10,441 nt of DNA from WUQU01 sp038849025 (GTDB taxonomy: Archaea; Thermoproteota; Bathyarchaeia; Bathyarchaeales; Bathycorpusculaceae). The stretch covers positions 1 through 10,441 of the forward strand of contig JAWCNE010000047.1 in assembly GCA_038849025.1 (NCBI GenBank). Direction: 5' to 3'. The notes beneath the pieces were generated by a model. It did not search any database, was not told the origin of the DNA, and saw only the letters and a list, made by a program, of their open reading frames with translations. The position numbers and the translations under genes were made by a program. The number at the start of each line of letters is the position of its first letter. Position 1 is the first letter of the stretch. Positions 1 through 6,323 of the stretch are shown one piece after another.

Positions 1-1013
1 TCTCTAGCTGCGTAGAAGGATTTTTCCCTTAATTCAAGAAGCTCTTTTTCAGCTCTTCCGGTTGCGGGAATAAACACGTCTATAGCTCCGTATTTCATAC
101 ATATGTCGCTCACAACTTCAGCGGCTTCTTGAACCTCTTTCTGGTTTCTACCTTCTAAAACTATTAGAAGAAATGCTTCCGCTTCGTTGCGCACAAGTTC
201 GGTTAATGGAACTCTGATTCCGGTGTATCTTTCCATGACTTCAAGTCCAACTTTGTCTAAAAACTCAACTATTAAGGGAGTCTTGCCTGACTTGAGTATG
301 GCGGGGACAGCCCTAACCCCGTTTTCAAGGGATTTGAAGGCTACGAAAAGGGTGGTTTTAGCCTTTGGACAGGGAACAAGCTTCAATATAGCCTTCGTGA
401 TTACCGCCAAAGTTCCCTCGGAACCAACAATCAGCTGGGTTAAGTCGTAGCCTGACGATGCCTTCACATATTTTCCTCCCGTCCTAATTACTTCTCCTGT
501 AGGCAGGACAGCTTCAAGGCCTAGGACAAAGTGTCTGGTAACACCATATTTAACAGCCATCATTCCCCCAGCATTTGTAGCTATGTTGCCGCCAACGGTT
601 GCGGTTTCTTCTCCTGGATAGATTGGATAACATAAGCCTCGTTCATTGGCGGCTTTATAAAGGTCTGACAACATTGCTCCGGCCTCAACCACTGCCACAT
701 GGTTTTCATCGTCTATTTCCACTATCTTATTCATTCGTTCAAGGGATAGTAGGATGCCTCCCATATGCGCAACGCATCCACCGGATAAGCCTGTGCCTCC
801 ACCTCTGGGCGTTACTGGAATGAGCTTCTCGTTAGCCAAACGCAGTATTCTTGCAACTTCTTCGACACATCTGGGCTTGACTACTACTTCTGGCAAAACG
901 CCTTTAACTGTAAGAGATTCGTCGTGGGCATATTCCTCATTTAAGCTGCTGCCAGCGAAAACATTGTCATCTCCAACAATTTCCTTAAGTTTATCTAAAA
1001 CTTCTTTATCCAA
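1..1013 (-). CDS. FAD-linked 2-hydroxyacid (glycolate/D-lactate) dehydrogenase, GlcD type, 3' end off window
   Basis: This gene is seen by translating the minus strand, which stays open from a TTG at 1013 to the window edge (337 full codons). Visible landmarks are PRGGGTGLSGG at about residues 69-79 (FAD pyrophosphate-binding loop of the PCMH-type FAD-binding fold), GGNIATNAGG, LPTGEVIRTGG and SGYDLTQLIVGSEGTL. The last visible residues, ending in an REKSFYAAR-like segment, match the ExLWxAR region of the GlcD C-terminal domain. Family members are usually about 450-470 residues, so roughly the last quarter lies outside. Known members oxidise glycolate, D-lactate or D-2-hydroxyglutarate with FAD and pass electrons to quinone, an Fe-S partner or ETF; the substrate here cannot be fixed. 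TTG is the only plausible start, because an in-frame TGA lies two codons upstream and a GGTGAT ribosome-binding site sits 6 nt before it. The gene lies 73 nt downstream of the acyl-CoA dehydrogenase on the same strand, so an operon is likely. Confidence 0.9.
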   Translation of the reverse strand, partial: MDKEVLDKLKEIVGDDNVFAGSSLNEEYAHDESLTVKGVLPEVVVKPRCVEEVARILRLANEKLIPVTPRGGGTGLSGGCVAHMGGILLSLERMNKIVEIDDENHVAVVEAGAMLSDLYKAANERGLCYPIYPGEETATVGGNIATNAGGMMAVKYGVTRHFVLGLEAVLPTGEVIRTGGKYVKASSGYDLTQLIVGSEGTLAVITKAILKLVPCPKAKTTLFVAFKSLENGVRAVPAILKSGKTPLIVEFLDKVGLEVMERYTGIRVPLTELVRNEAEAFLLIVLEGRNQKEVQEAAEVVSDICMKYGAIDVFIPATGRAEKELLELREKSFYAAR

Positions 1014-1019
1014 GTGTCA

Positions 1020-1025
1020 ATCACC
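1020..1025 (-). promoter_or_regulatory. Ribosome-binding site that fixes the TTG start of the GlcD-type gene
   Basis: The minus strand reads GGTGAT here, complementary to the AUCACC near the 3' end of archaeal 16S rRNA. It lies 6 nt before the TTG at 1013, and it supports the rare start codon because no ATG or GTG is available in frame between the upstream TGA and the start of the fold. Confidence 0.65.
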
Positions 1026-1086
1026 AAGCGAATCAAATTTAATAAAACATGTAGATTAGAAAAATGTGAGCGAGGAGCTGGAGTTT

Positions 1087-2310
1087 TTAGGTGTAAGCCG
1101 CGAAGCCTTTTCCCAAAATTGTGTAGCCTGTTATCAGCTTCATTATTTCGCTTGTGCCGTCGGGGATGGTCATCATTCTTGCGTCTCTGTAATATCTTTC
1201 CAGTGGCATTTCGTCTGAAAGTCCAAGCCCTCCATGGATTTGCACGGCGTCATATGTTACTTTTACAGCGGCCTCCCCGCAGTAAACTTTAGCCATCGAA
1301 GATAGCCTTCGAGCTTCAGGGCTGCCTTTGGCAATGGCGTATATCGCTTTATATCCTAAAAGCCTCCCCGTCTCGATCAAAACGTTCATTTTGTAAAGCA
1401 TTTCTTGAATTAGCTGAAATTTACCTATGGGCTTTCCAAATTGAACTCTTTCTTTTGCATATTTTACCGACGCTTCGAAGGCAGCCTCTGCTATTCCTAT
1501 AGCCGCTAAGCCCATGGCAGCCCTCGGTAAAGTCATTAGCGCAGTAAAAGGCGCCATCTGACTGAACAAGGTCATCATTCCCTCTGATATAGGAAGAGTT
1601 TTCATCAACTTGGGATCTGACATGGCCTTTGCCATCATAGTGTTCAGCTCGTTTTCCTTCGAAACTTTACAGTCAACGAAGAACATTTCAGCTGTTGGAG
1701 CAGCCTTCCAGCCGATTTTATGCAACTCGTTTGTTTCGAAGGGTGAAACTTCCCGCTCAACAAGGAAGAATGTCTCCATGTTTGTCAAAGAATCTTTTGC
1801 TCCGACAAAAGCCACGTCAGCTATCGATCCGTTGCTTATCCATGTTTTGGTGCCATTAATTATGTAATAGTCTCCCTCCAATCTTGCAGTGGTCTTAATG
1901 TTTGATGTGTCACATCCAGCCTCCGGCTCAGTTTCAGCGAAACATCCAATGAACTCTGAGCGTTCAAGCTTTGGCATCAGCCTATTTTGCGTCTCGTCAG
2001 AGGCTAATGGGACAAACATTGCCGGGATGCCGCTCATGCCGAAAAGCGGCAGCAGACTCACCCAAACCCTTCCAACTTCCTCAGCAAATATCCCAAATAA
2101 CATTGGATCTTCGGCGAAAACCATCCTTAGACTTTCCAAGTCGAGTCCTATGCCGACCTTCTTGAACTTCTTCATTATATCAACGGCTTCATCTTTCGTG
2201 AATGGCCCTTTTTTGTCTCTCATGTCCGCTATTGGGGCAAACTCTTTCTGAAGAAACTCTCGAAGACTGTCTCTAAACATTTTCTCTTCTTGGGTGAACT
2301 CGAAATCCAT
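1087..2310 (-). CDS. Acyl-CoA dehydrogenase family protein (Asp at the usual catalytic Glu position)
   Basis: This 407-residue protein has the full acyl-CoA dehydrogenase layout. An N-terminal helical domain (about 1-118) is followed by the flavin-binding middle domain with CFAETEPEAGCDTSN (123-137) and TKTWISNG (154-161). The C-terminal helical domain has RVQFGKPIGKFQLIQ (288-302), the AVQIHGGLGLSDEMPLERYYRDARM signature (355-379) and IPDGTSEI (382-389). The family forms an alpha,beta-double bond in an acyl-CoA thioester using FAD, handing electrons to ETF or another flavoprotein. The MCAD-type catalytic Glu (xEGT) is Asp384 here, and the alternative isovaleryl-CoA-dehydrogenase Glu position (LER) is Leu-Pro-Arg. 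Residues about 221-255 are longer than the usual loop, by an estimated 15-20 residues. The start is an ATG with GGAGGAGG 6 nt upstream. The gene is divergent from ilvD and followed by the GlcD-type gene. The exact substrate is unknown. Confidence 0.93.
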   Translation of the reverse strand: MDFEFTQEEKMFRDSLREFLQKEFAPIADMRDKKGPFTKDEAVDIMKKFKKVGIGLDLESLRMVFAEDPMLFGIFAEEVGRVWVSLLPLFGMSGIPAMFVPLASDETQNRLMPKLERSEFIGCFAETEPEAGCDTSNIKTTARLEGDYYIINGTKTWISNGSIADVAFVGAKDSLTNMETFFLVEREVSPFETNELHKIGWKAAPTAEMFFVDCKVSKENELNTMMAKAMSDPKLMKTLPISEGMMTLFSQMAPFTALMTLPRAAMGLAAIGIAEAAFEASVKYAKERVQFGKPIGKFQLIQEMLYKMNVLIETGRLLGYKAIYAIAKGSPEARRLSSMAKVYCGEAAVKVTYDAVQIHGGLGLSDEMPLERYYRDARMMTIPDGTSEIMKLITGYTILGKGFAAYT

Positions 2311-2350
2311 TTAGAACCTCCTCCGTTTTCCCATCTTATAGAGGCAGCTT

Positions 2351-2358
2351 TTATTTAA
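2351..2358 (-). promoter_or_regulatory. Candidate TATA box of the acyl-CoA dehydrogenase gene
   Basis: The minus strand reads TTAAATAA preceded by a purine-rich AAGGGA that could serve as a BRE. A start about 25 nt downstream would give a leader of roughly 19 nt that still includes the GGAGGAGG ribosome-binding site. This is a pattern match only. Confidence 0.45.
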
Positions 2359-2392
2359 TCCCTTACTTTTGCATTCGCCCAACCAAAAATGC

Positions 2393-2399
2393 TTTAACA
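2393..2399 (+). promoter_or_regulatory. Weak candidate TATA box of ilvD
   Basis: TTTAACA follows an A-rich stretch (AACCAAAAATG) in the divergent acyl-CoA dehydrogenase/ilvD gap. It would place transcription start near 2420, just before the GGGTGAGG ribosome-binding site at 2424-2431. The match is weak. It is proposed because the gap must drive transcription both ways and nothing better is visible on this strand. Confidence 0.25.
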
Positions 2400-2435
2400 T
2401 GCTCTAAATGGACTCATTTAAGCGGGTGAGGTTTA

Positions 2436-4100
2436 ATGTCAACGTTAAGAGGTCGAAAAGTGTATGGAGGGACTGAAGGCTACAGTCGAAGAGGCCTTCT
2501 TAAAGCATGCGGCTTCACGGACGAGGAGCTTGACCGCCCACTCGTTGCGGTTGTAAATAGCTGGACAAATATTGTTCCAGGTCACGTACACCTGGATAAA
2601 GTTGCGGAAGCTGTTGAAGCAGGTATCAGAATGGCTGGCGGAACACCATTCCAGTTTCACACCATTGCCGTCTGTGATGGCATAGCCATGGGTCATGACG
2701 GAATGAAGTTTTCTCTTCCAAGCAGAGATATAATCGCTTCGTCCATTGAAATAATGGTTGAGGCCCACAAATTCGACGGCATGGTTTTGATCGGCTCTTG
2801 CGACAAAATAGTCCCTGGAATGATGATGGCCGCGGCTTTGTTGGACATCCCAACAATCTTCGTAAATGGCGGTCCAATGCTTCCCGGAAGTTTTGAAGGT
2901 CAAAAATTAACAGTCTCTAGGGGCTTAGAAATGATGTTTGGAGCATTGATGTTGGGATTGCCAGAAGACACTGTTAAGGAAATTTCAAATTATGTTTGTC
3001 CCGGAGCTGGTTCGTGTCAAGGCATGTATACGGCTAACACAATGGGGTGTTTATGCGAGGCCCTTGGAATGTCGCTTCCATGGTCGTCGACGATTCCAGC
3101 TGTTGATGCACGAAGATTGAGACTTGCAAAGCAGGCGGGAATGCGGATAATAAAGCTTATAGACGAAAATATTAGGCCTCGCGACATAATGACTTACGAA
3201 GCCTTCGAAAACGCAATACGGGTTGATATGGCTCTCGGCGGTTCCACAAACACTGTTCTACATCTTCCTGCAATTGCATCCAGGCTTGGAATAGAATTGC
3301 CGCTTGAACTTTTCGATAGACTTGGTAGAGAAACACCTCACCTATGCGATATGGATCCGGCTGGACCCTACACCGTTAAGGATTTAGACGAGGCGGGCGG
3401 AATACCGGCTGTTCTCAAAGAAATCGATGAAAGCATTCATCAAGACGTGCTCACTGTAACTGGGAGAACCCTCGGGGAAATTTTAAAAGAAGCGAGGATC
3501 TTGAACAGGGAAGTCATAAAACCTAAAAACTCCCCTGTCCACAAAGAGGGTGGAATCGCAATTTTAAAAGGGACGCTTGCTCCGGAAGGCTGTGTTGTTA
3601 AGCAGTCAGCTGTAGATGAGAAAATGTTAAGATTTGAAGGTCCAGCCAGAGTTTTTGATTCCGAAGAAGACGCCTTAAAAGCCATAATTAATCAAAAAAT
3701 AATTCCTGGCGAAGTGATAGTGATAAGATTTGAGGGGCCAAAAGGTGGGCCAGGCATGAGGGAAATGCTTTGGCCAACAGCAGCCCTTGTTGGAACAGGT
3801 TTAAGCGATAAAGTGGCCCTTGTAACTGATGGAAGATTCTCAGGGGCTACAAGAGGGCCATGCATCGGGCATGTGAGCCCAGAAGCTATGGAAGGCGGCC
3901 CTATAGCCATTGTCAAGGACGGCGACATCGTTTGCATAGACATACCCAACAGGAAGTTGGATTTAAAAATATCAAAGGAGGAGATACGTGAAAGACTTAA
4001 AAGTTGGAAACCTCCCAAAGCCAAAGCCGAAAGAGGGGTGCTCGCCGCATACTCTAAACTCGTGGGGCCAACAAGCAAGGGTGCAGTCTTTCTGTCCTAA
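2436..4100 (+). CDS. ilvD: Dihydroxy-acid dehydratase
   Basis: IlvD dehydrates 2,3-dihydroxy-isovalerate and 2,3-dihydroxy-3-methylvalerate to the 2-keto acids that lead to valine, leucine and isoleucine, using an Fe-S cluster and Mg2+ in the cytoplasm. The 554 residues match the family length. Key landmarks are NSWTNIVPGHVHL (41-53), GSCDKIVPGMMMA (120-132, Cys122 cluster ligand, Lys124), PGAGSCQGMYTANTMGCL (189-206, Cys194 ligand), GGSTNTVLHLP and GRFSGATRGPCIGHVSPEA, with the conserved active-site Ser at about 469. The third cluster-ligand position of plant and mycobacterial [2Fe-2S] enzymes (PCN) is Gly49 here, as in the E. coli enzyme. ATG start with GGGTGAGG (2424-2431) just upstream. 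The sequence resembles methanogen IlvD. No other ilv genes lie in the window. The stop codon sits eight bases from the convergent 5S rRNA gene. Confidence 0.97.
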   Translation: MSTLRGRKVYGGTEGYSRRGLLKACGFTDEELDRPLVAVVNSWTNIVPGHVHLDKVAEAVEAGIRMAGGTPFQFHTIAVCDGIAMGHDGMKFSLPSRDIIASSIEIMVEAHKFDGMVLIGSCDKIVPGMMMAAALLDIPTIFVNGGPMLPGSFEGQKLTVSRGLEMMFGALMLGLPEDTVKEISNYVCPGAGSCQGMYTANTMGCLCEALGMSLPWSSTIPAVDARRLRLAKQAGMRIIKLIDENIRPRDIMTYEAFENAIRVDMALGGSTNTVLHLPAIASRLGIELPLELFDRLGRETPHLCDMDPAGPYTVKDLDEAGGIPAVLKEIDESIHQDVLTVTGRTLGEILKEARILNREVIKPKNSPVHKEGGIAILKGTLAPEGCVVKQSAVDEKMLRFEGPARVFDSEEDALKAIINQKIIPGEVIVIRFEGPKGGPGMREMLWPTAALVGTGLSDKVALVTDGRFSGATRGPCIGHVSPEAMEGGPIAIVKDGDIVCIDIPNRKLDLKISKEEIRERLKSWKPPKAKAERGVLAAYSKLVGPTSKGAVFLS

Positions 4101-4106
4101 AATTAA
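4099..4106 (-). terminator. Short T-rich tract downstream of 5S rRNA
   Basis: Just past the 5S 3' end, the minus strand reads TTAATTTT, a short T-rich run of the kind that can end archaeal transcripts. It overlaps the ilvD stop codon on the other strand. It is short, so termination here may be inefficient. Confidence 0.3.
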
Positions 4107-4108
4107 GC

Positions 4109-4234
4109 GGGGCTGCCAGCTTTCCCGGCTTCGCGTGGCCGAAGACCACACTACAACCGGGAACGGAGCGCGGTTTAACTTCCGAGTTCGGAATGGGATC
4201 GGGTGGAACCCGCGCCCTATGGCCGGCAAACCCC
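4109..4234 (-). rRNA. rrf: 5S ribosomal RNA, not linked to 16S/23S in this window
   Basis: On the minus strand this stretch carries the near-universal 5S loop C core CCCATTCCGAACTCGGAAG and folds into the standard five-helix form. Helix I is UUGCCGGC with GCUGGCAG, extendable by GGGG/CCCC past one bulged U. Helix II is GGGCGCGG with CCGCGCUC. Helix IV is GUGUGG with CCACGC, capped by a C(UUCG)G tetraloop. Helix V is UUCCCGG with CCGGGAA. The extended molecule is 126 nt, normal for 5S. The mature ends may lie a few bases inside (helix I alone spans 4113-4229). It forms part of the large-subunit central protuberance. It lies 50 nt downstream of the nucleotidyltransferase-like gene on the same strand and converges on ilvD. 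No strong TATA box is visible in that 50 nt gap, so co-transcription with the upstream gene is possible. Confidence 0.95.
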
Positions 4235-4264
4235 AAAATAAACCTTAAACCATAACACATTAAC

Positions 4265-4300
4265 TTTTCGCTTTTTGAAATGTTTCATTTTTCACTTTTT
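4265..4300 (+). terminator. T-rich tracts, candidate ilvD terminator
   Basis: Three T-runs (TTTTCGCTTTTT, then CATTTTT, then CACTTTTT) lie on the plus strand downstream of ilvD, without a hairpin, in the style of archaeal intrinsic terminators. No comparable tract lies between the ilvD stop and here. ilvD transcripts ending at this point would therefore carry the antisense of the whole 5S gene and of the last few codons of the nucleotidyltransferase-like gene. Confidence 0.4.
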
Positions 4301-5214
4301 AGGAGGGTTTCCCATATTCCGAAGCCGCCGACGGTTTCTGGGCGTTCTACAGGGTTGTACCACTGTTTTTTTGTGCCTATTTTCGCCCGCATTTTCCAGC
4401 CAAAAGTTTTTGGCTCTTTGTCTATTGCCTCTAAAATTGTGTCTATTTTCTGGGCTACCTCTTCTCTGTCTTCTTTTCCAATTTGTTTCGGGTCTATGTT
4501 TGCTTCTGGTCCAAGCTTGTCGATTTCAGCTAAAAATGCCTTAATTTTTTTGAGGTTTGTTGTGGCTGTGTACCAGAATCCCCAGTCTTGGGCTAGAATT
4601 TTCGCTATGTATGATGCGTCTATGCTTTCCTTTTCTGGTTTTTGGCTTATGTCGTGGGCTTTTAGGAGCAGCAAGCAGTCTTTAAGGTCTTTTGCGCTGA
4701 AGGCTTCCCACATCTGGATTTTTTCAAGAAGCATGTCTGTAACAGTTATTGTTGGGTAGTCGAGTTCAAGCCTTCCTTTGAAATCGATGGGGTGGTTTGC
4801 CACTAAGAGCTTGTCAAAGAAGACGTCCACGTAAAACCAGCCTTTTGGGTGGAAGTAAATTTGCCTCTCGGAAGCTGCTGTGGAGAGGGTGGCCCTCCTT
4901 TTTGCATAGCCCAACCTTTCAAACAAATCCTTAATCCTTTCTCTATAGCTGCGGTATGAAATGAGGTCTATGTCGCTGTACTCTTGACCTTCAACAACTC
5001 CGGTTCCAATTCTGCCGAGTTTTTGGGCGAAATCCCTATGTTCCTCACAGTGGATGGCTATGCTTAACCCGCCTAAAATCCTTAAAATTATGCCTTCGTC
5101 TCTGGCTTTTTCGACAATTTTCTGGGACTCTTGTAGGAAGATTTCTGTTGGAACTATGCCCTTCCACCCTTCTGGCAGTTCACGTCTAATTTCCTTATCA
5201 AGAAGCCAAGCCAT
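4285..5214 (-). CDS. Nucleotidyltransferase-like conserved protein, uncharacterised family
   Basis: The 309-residue protein has the hallmarks of the nucleotidyltransferase (pol beta-like) fold: ILGGLSIAIHC (46-56, the GG(S) helix motif), YSDIDLIS (79-86, the Asp81/Asp83 metal pair) and a third acidic strand WFYVDVFFD (126-134, Asp130). Beyond the core it has a TVTDMLLEKIQ...AKDLKDCLLLL segment (157-184), QDWGFWYTATTNL (209-221) and a C-terminal basic motif KTFGWKMRAKIGTKKQWYNP (269-288). I recall these features from a widespread but unnamed bacterial/archaeal family, recalled rather than searched. The closest named relatives may be AbiEii-type or MNT-type nucleotidyltransferases. The substrate is unknown and could be nucleotide transfer to RNA, protein or a small molecule. 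It starts 9 nt after the phosphoesterase stop codon, with AGAGG (overlapping that stop) as ribosome-binding site, so the two are almost certainly co-transcribed. Confidence 0.75.
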   Translation of the reverse strand: MAWLLDKEIRRELPEGWKGIVPTEIFLQESQKIVEKARDEGIILRILGGLSIAIHCEEHRDFAQKLGRIGTGVVEGQEYSDIDLISYRSYRERIKDLFERLGYAKRRATLSTAASERQIYFHPKGWFYVDVFFDKLLVANHPIDFKGRLELDYPTITVTDMLLEKIQMWEAFSAKDLKDCLLLLKAHDISQKPEKESIDASYIAKILAQDWGFWYTATTNLKKIKAFLAEIDKLGPEANIDPKQIGKEDREEVAQKIDTILEAIDKEPKTFGWKMRAKIGTKKQWYNPVERPETVGGFGIWETLLKSEK

Positions 5215-5223
5215 GGCTTGCCT

Positions 5224-6198
5224 CTAACCCTCTATTCTTTGAAGCCTTGTTATCTTATTGCCCTTAAACTCTATTAGGAAAGCCCTCAGAATTCCTTCTG
5301 CGTACTCGCTTCCAGGGTTTACGCAGTAAGTTCTGCCAATTTTCATGGAGCCAGCCGCCTCATGTATATGCCCGTGAAGCCCAAGGAACGGTTGGTATTT
5401 TTCAATCATCTTTCTTACGGCTTTAGAGCCGACTGGAACCATTACAACGCTTCCGCTTTGGATTACTGGGTTTAAGTCTCTGTCTAAGAGCGGGGCCTCG
5501 TCAAGTTTTGACTGATATGGTGGGGCGTGAAAGTTGAAGATGGCGTTTTCAACATTTTTGATTTGAGAGATGTATTTTTCAAGGCGCTCCTCAAGTTTTT
5601 CCTCTTCTTCCTCGCGGGATGTCTTCCATGGACTTGGATTAACCCATCCACAGCTCACCATTTCATGCGAATCGTCAATTTCTATGACTTTTCCCTCCCC
5701 GTTAATAACGTGTTTGTGGCTGTTCACTATTTCATCAACCACGGGCCTATCGTCGTTTCCGGGACAGACGACAACTCTCGTTTCGCTTGGAACCTTTTGT
5801 GGGATGAGATCAAGCCAATTTTTTATTGTTGAAGCCATGACTTTGTGGAAAACTTCGTCAACCTTCTTTGGGTTTTTAATCATCTCTTCATATTCGCTTT
5901 CATCTGTTACGTATGGGTAATAGCCTATACCCCGTATCTCTTTTAGGGCCTTTTCTATTTCGTTTTCATCCACAATATGGGTTTTTTTCAGATGATAATA
6001 GGAGCATTTACCATCCTTGTGTTTGACAACCGGCACCAACATTTTCCCTGTTAAGTCGCCACCACAAATCGCCACATCAACTTTAAGCATCGAAGAAGCG
6101 TTCAGAAACTTACGCCAAACGCCCTCTGAACCATGCATGTCTGTGGCAAACAAAATTCTTGTTTCCACTTCTTTCTTCCGTTTAAATAGAAACGACAA
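5224..6198 (-). CDS. Calcineurin-like metallophosphoesterase (Icc-related)
   Basis: All five metal-site motifs of the calcineurin-like phosphoesterase fold are present in order: ATDMHG (18-23, Asp20/His22), GGDLTG (46-51, Asp48), PGNDD (146-150, Asn148), NFHAPP (222-227, His224) and LHGHIHE (274-280, GHxH). The start TDMHGSEGVWRKFLNA resembles archaeal and bacterial predicted Icc-related phosphoesterases. A charged, probably helical insert (about 194-212, SREEEEEKLEERLEKY) precedes the fourth motif. There is no signal peptide, so it should be cytoplasmic. The substrate is unknown: a cyclic nucleotide, a nucleotide phosphodiester or RNA are all possible. The chosen TTG start lies one codon after an in-frame TAG. 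An alternative is the GTG at codon 11 (6168), which would begin directly before the first strand. It forms a two-gene unit with the nucleotidyltransferase-like gene, 9 nt apart. Confidence 0.88.
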   Translation of the reverse strand: MSFLFKRKKEVETRILFATDMHGSEGVWRKFLNASSMLKVDVAICGGDLTGKMLVPVVKHKDGKCSYYHLKKTHIVDENEIEKALKEIRGIGYYPYVTDESEYEEMIKNPKKVDEVFHKVMASTIKNWLDLIPQKVPSETRVVVCPGNDDRPVVDEIVNSHKHVINGEGKVIEIDDSHEMVSCGWVNPSPWKTSREEEEEKLEERLEKYISQIKNVENAIFNFHAPPYQSKLDEAPLLDRDLNPVIQSGSVVMVPVGSKAVRKMIEKYQPFLGLHGHIHEAAGSMKIGRTYCVNPGSEYAEGILRAFLIEFKGNKITRLQRIEG

Positions 6199-6248
6199 TC
6201 CCTAACCATTCCTTCTATCTTTTACCAAAGTAGAATCATGAATCGCAC

Positions 6249-6256
6249 TATTTAAA
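6249..6256 (-). promoter_or_regulatory. Candidate TATA box of the phosphoesterase/nucleotidyltransferase operon
   Basis: The minus strand reads TTTAAATA, a near-consensus archaeal TATA box. Transcription would begin around 6226, giving a leader of about 28 nt to the TTG start. It is back to back with the permease TATA box at 6275. Confidence 0.55.
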
Positions 6257-6274
6257 TTTAGAGTTTATGGAAAG

Positions 6275-6282
6275 TTTTAAAT
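6275..6282 (+). promoter_or_regulatory. Candidate TATA box of the permease gene
   Basis: TTTTAAAT is preceded by GGAAAG, a good BRE-like run. A start about 25 nt downstream, near 6304, would leave a leader of about 20 nt before the ATG at 6324 that includes GGGTG at 6309-6313. Confidence 0.5.
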
Positions 6283-6323
6283 TCAGATCGCATAAAAACT
6301 AAATATCCGGGTGTTATAAAAAA

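Noticed and set aside
1039..1046. TTTATTAA on the minus strand as a separate promoter for the GlcD-type gene
   Set aside because: It would start transcription at about 1016 and exclude the GGTGAT ribosome-binding site; a leaderless transcript cannot be ruled out, but the call was not kept.
1014..1292. Open frame on the plus strand from the GlcD/acyl-CoA dehydrogenase gap into the dehydrogenase
   Set aside because: It mostly lies antisense to the conserved C-terminal signature of the dehydrogenase and has no domain features.
2334..2341. CTATAAGA on the minus strand as a TATA box for the acyl-CoA dehydrogenase
   Set aside because: It would start transcription at about 2312 and remove the strong GGAGGAGG ribosome-binding site; the box at 2351-2358 fits better.
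2445..2903. Open frame of 152 codons on the minus strand inside ilvD
   Set aside because: Wholly antisense to strongly conserved IlvD coding sequence, with a low-complexity composition and no family resemblance.
3972..4260. Several overlapping open frames on both strands across the end of ilvD and the 5S region
   Set aside because: They cross a well-folded 5S rRNA gene and the ilvD 3' end in other frames; none has a recognisable domain, and the rRNA explains the sequence.
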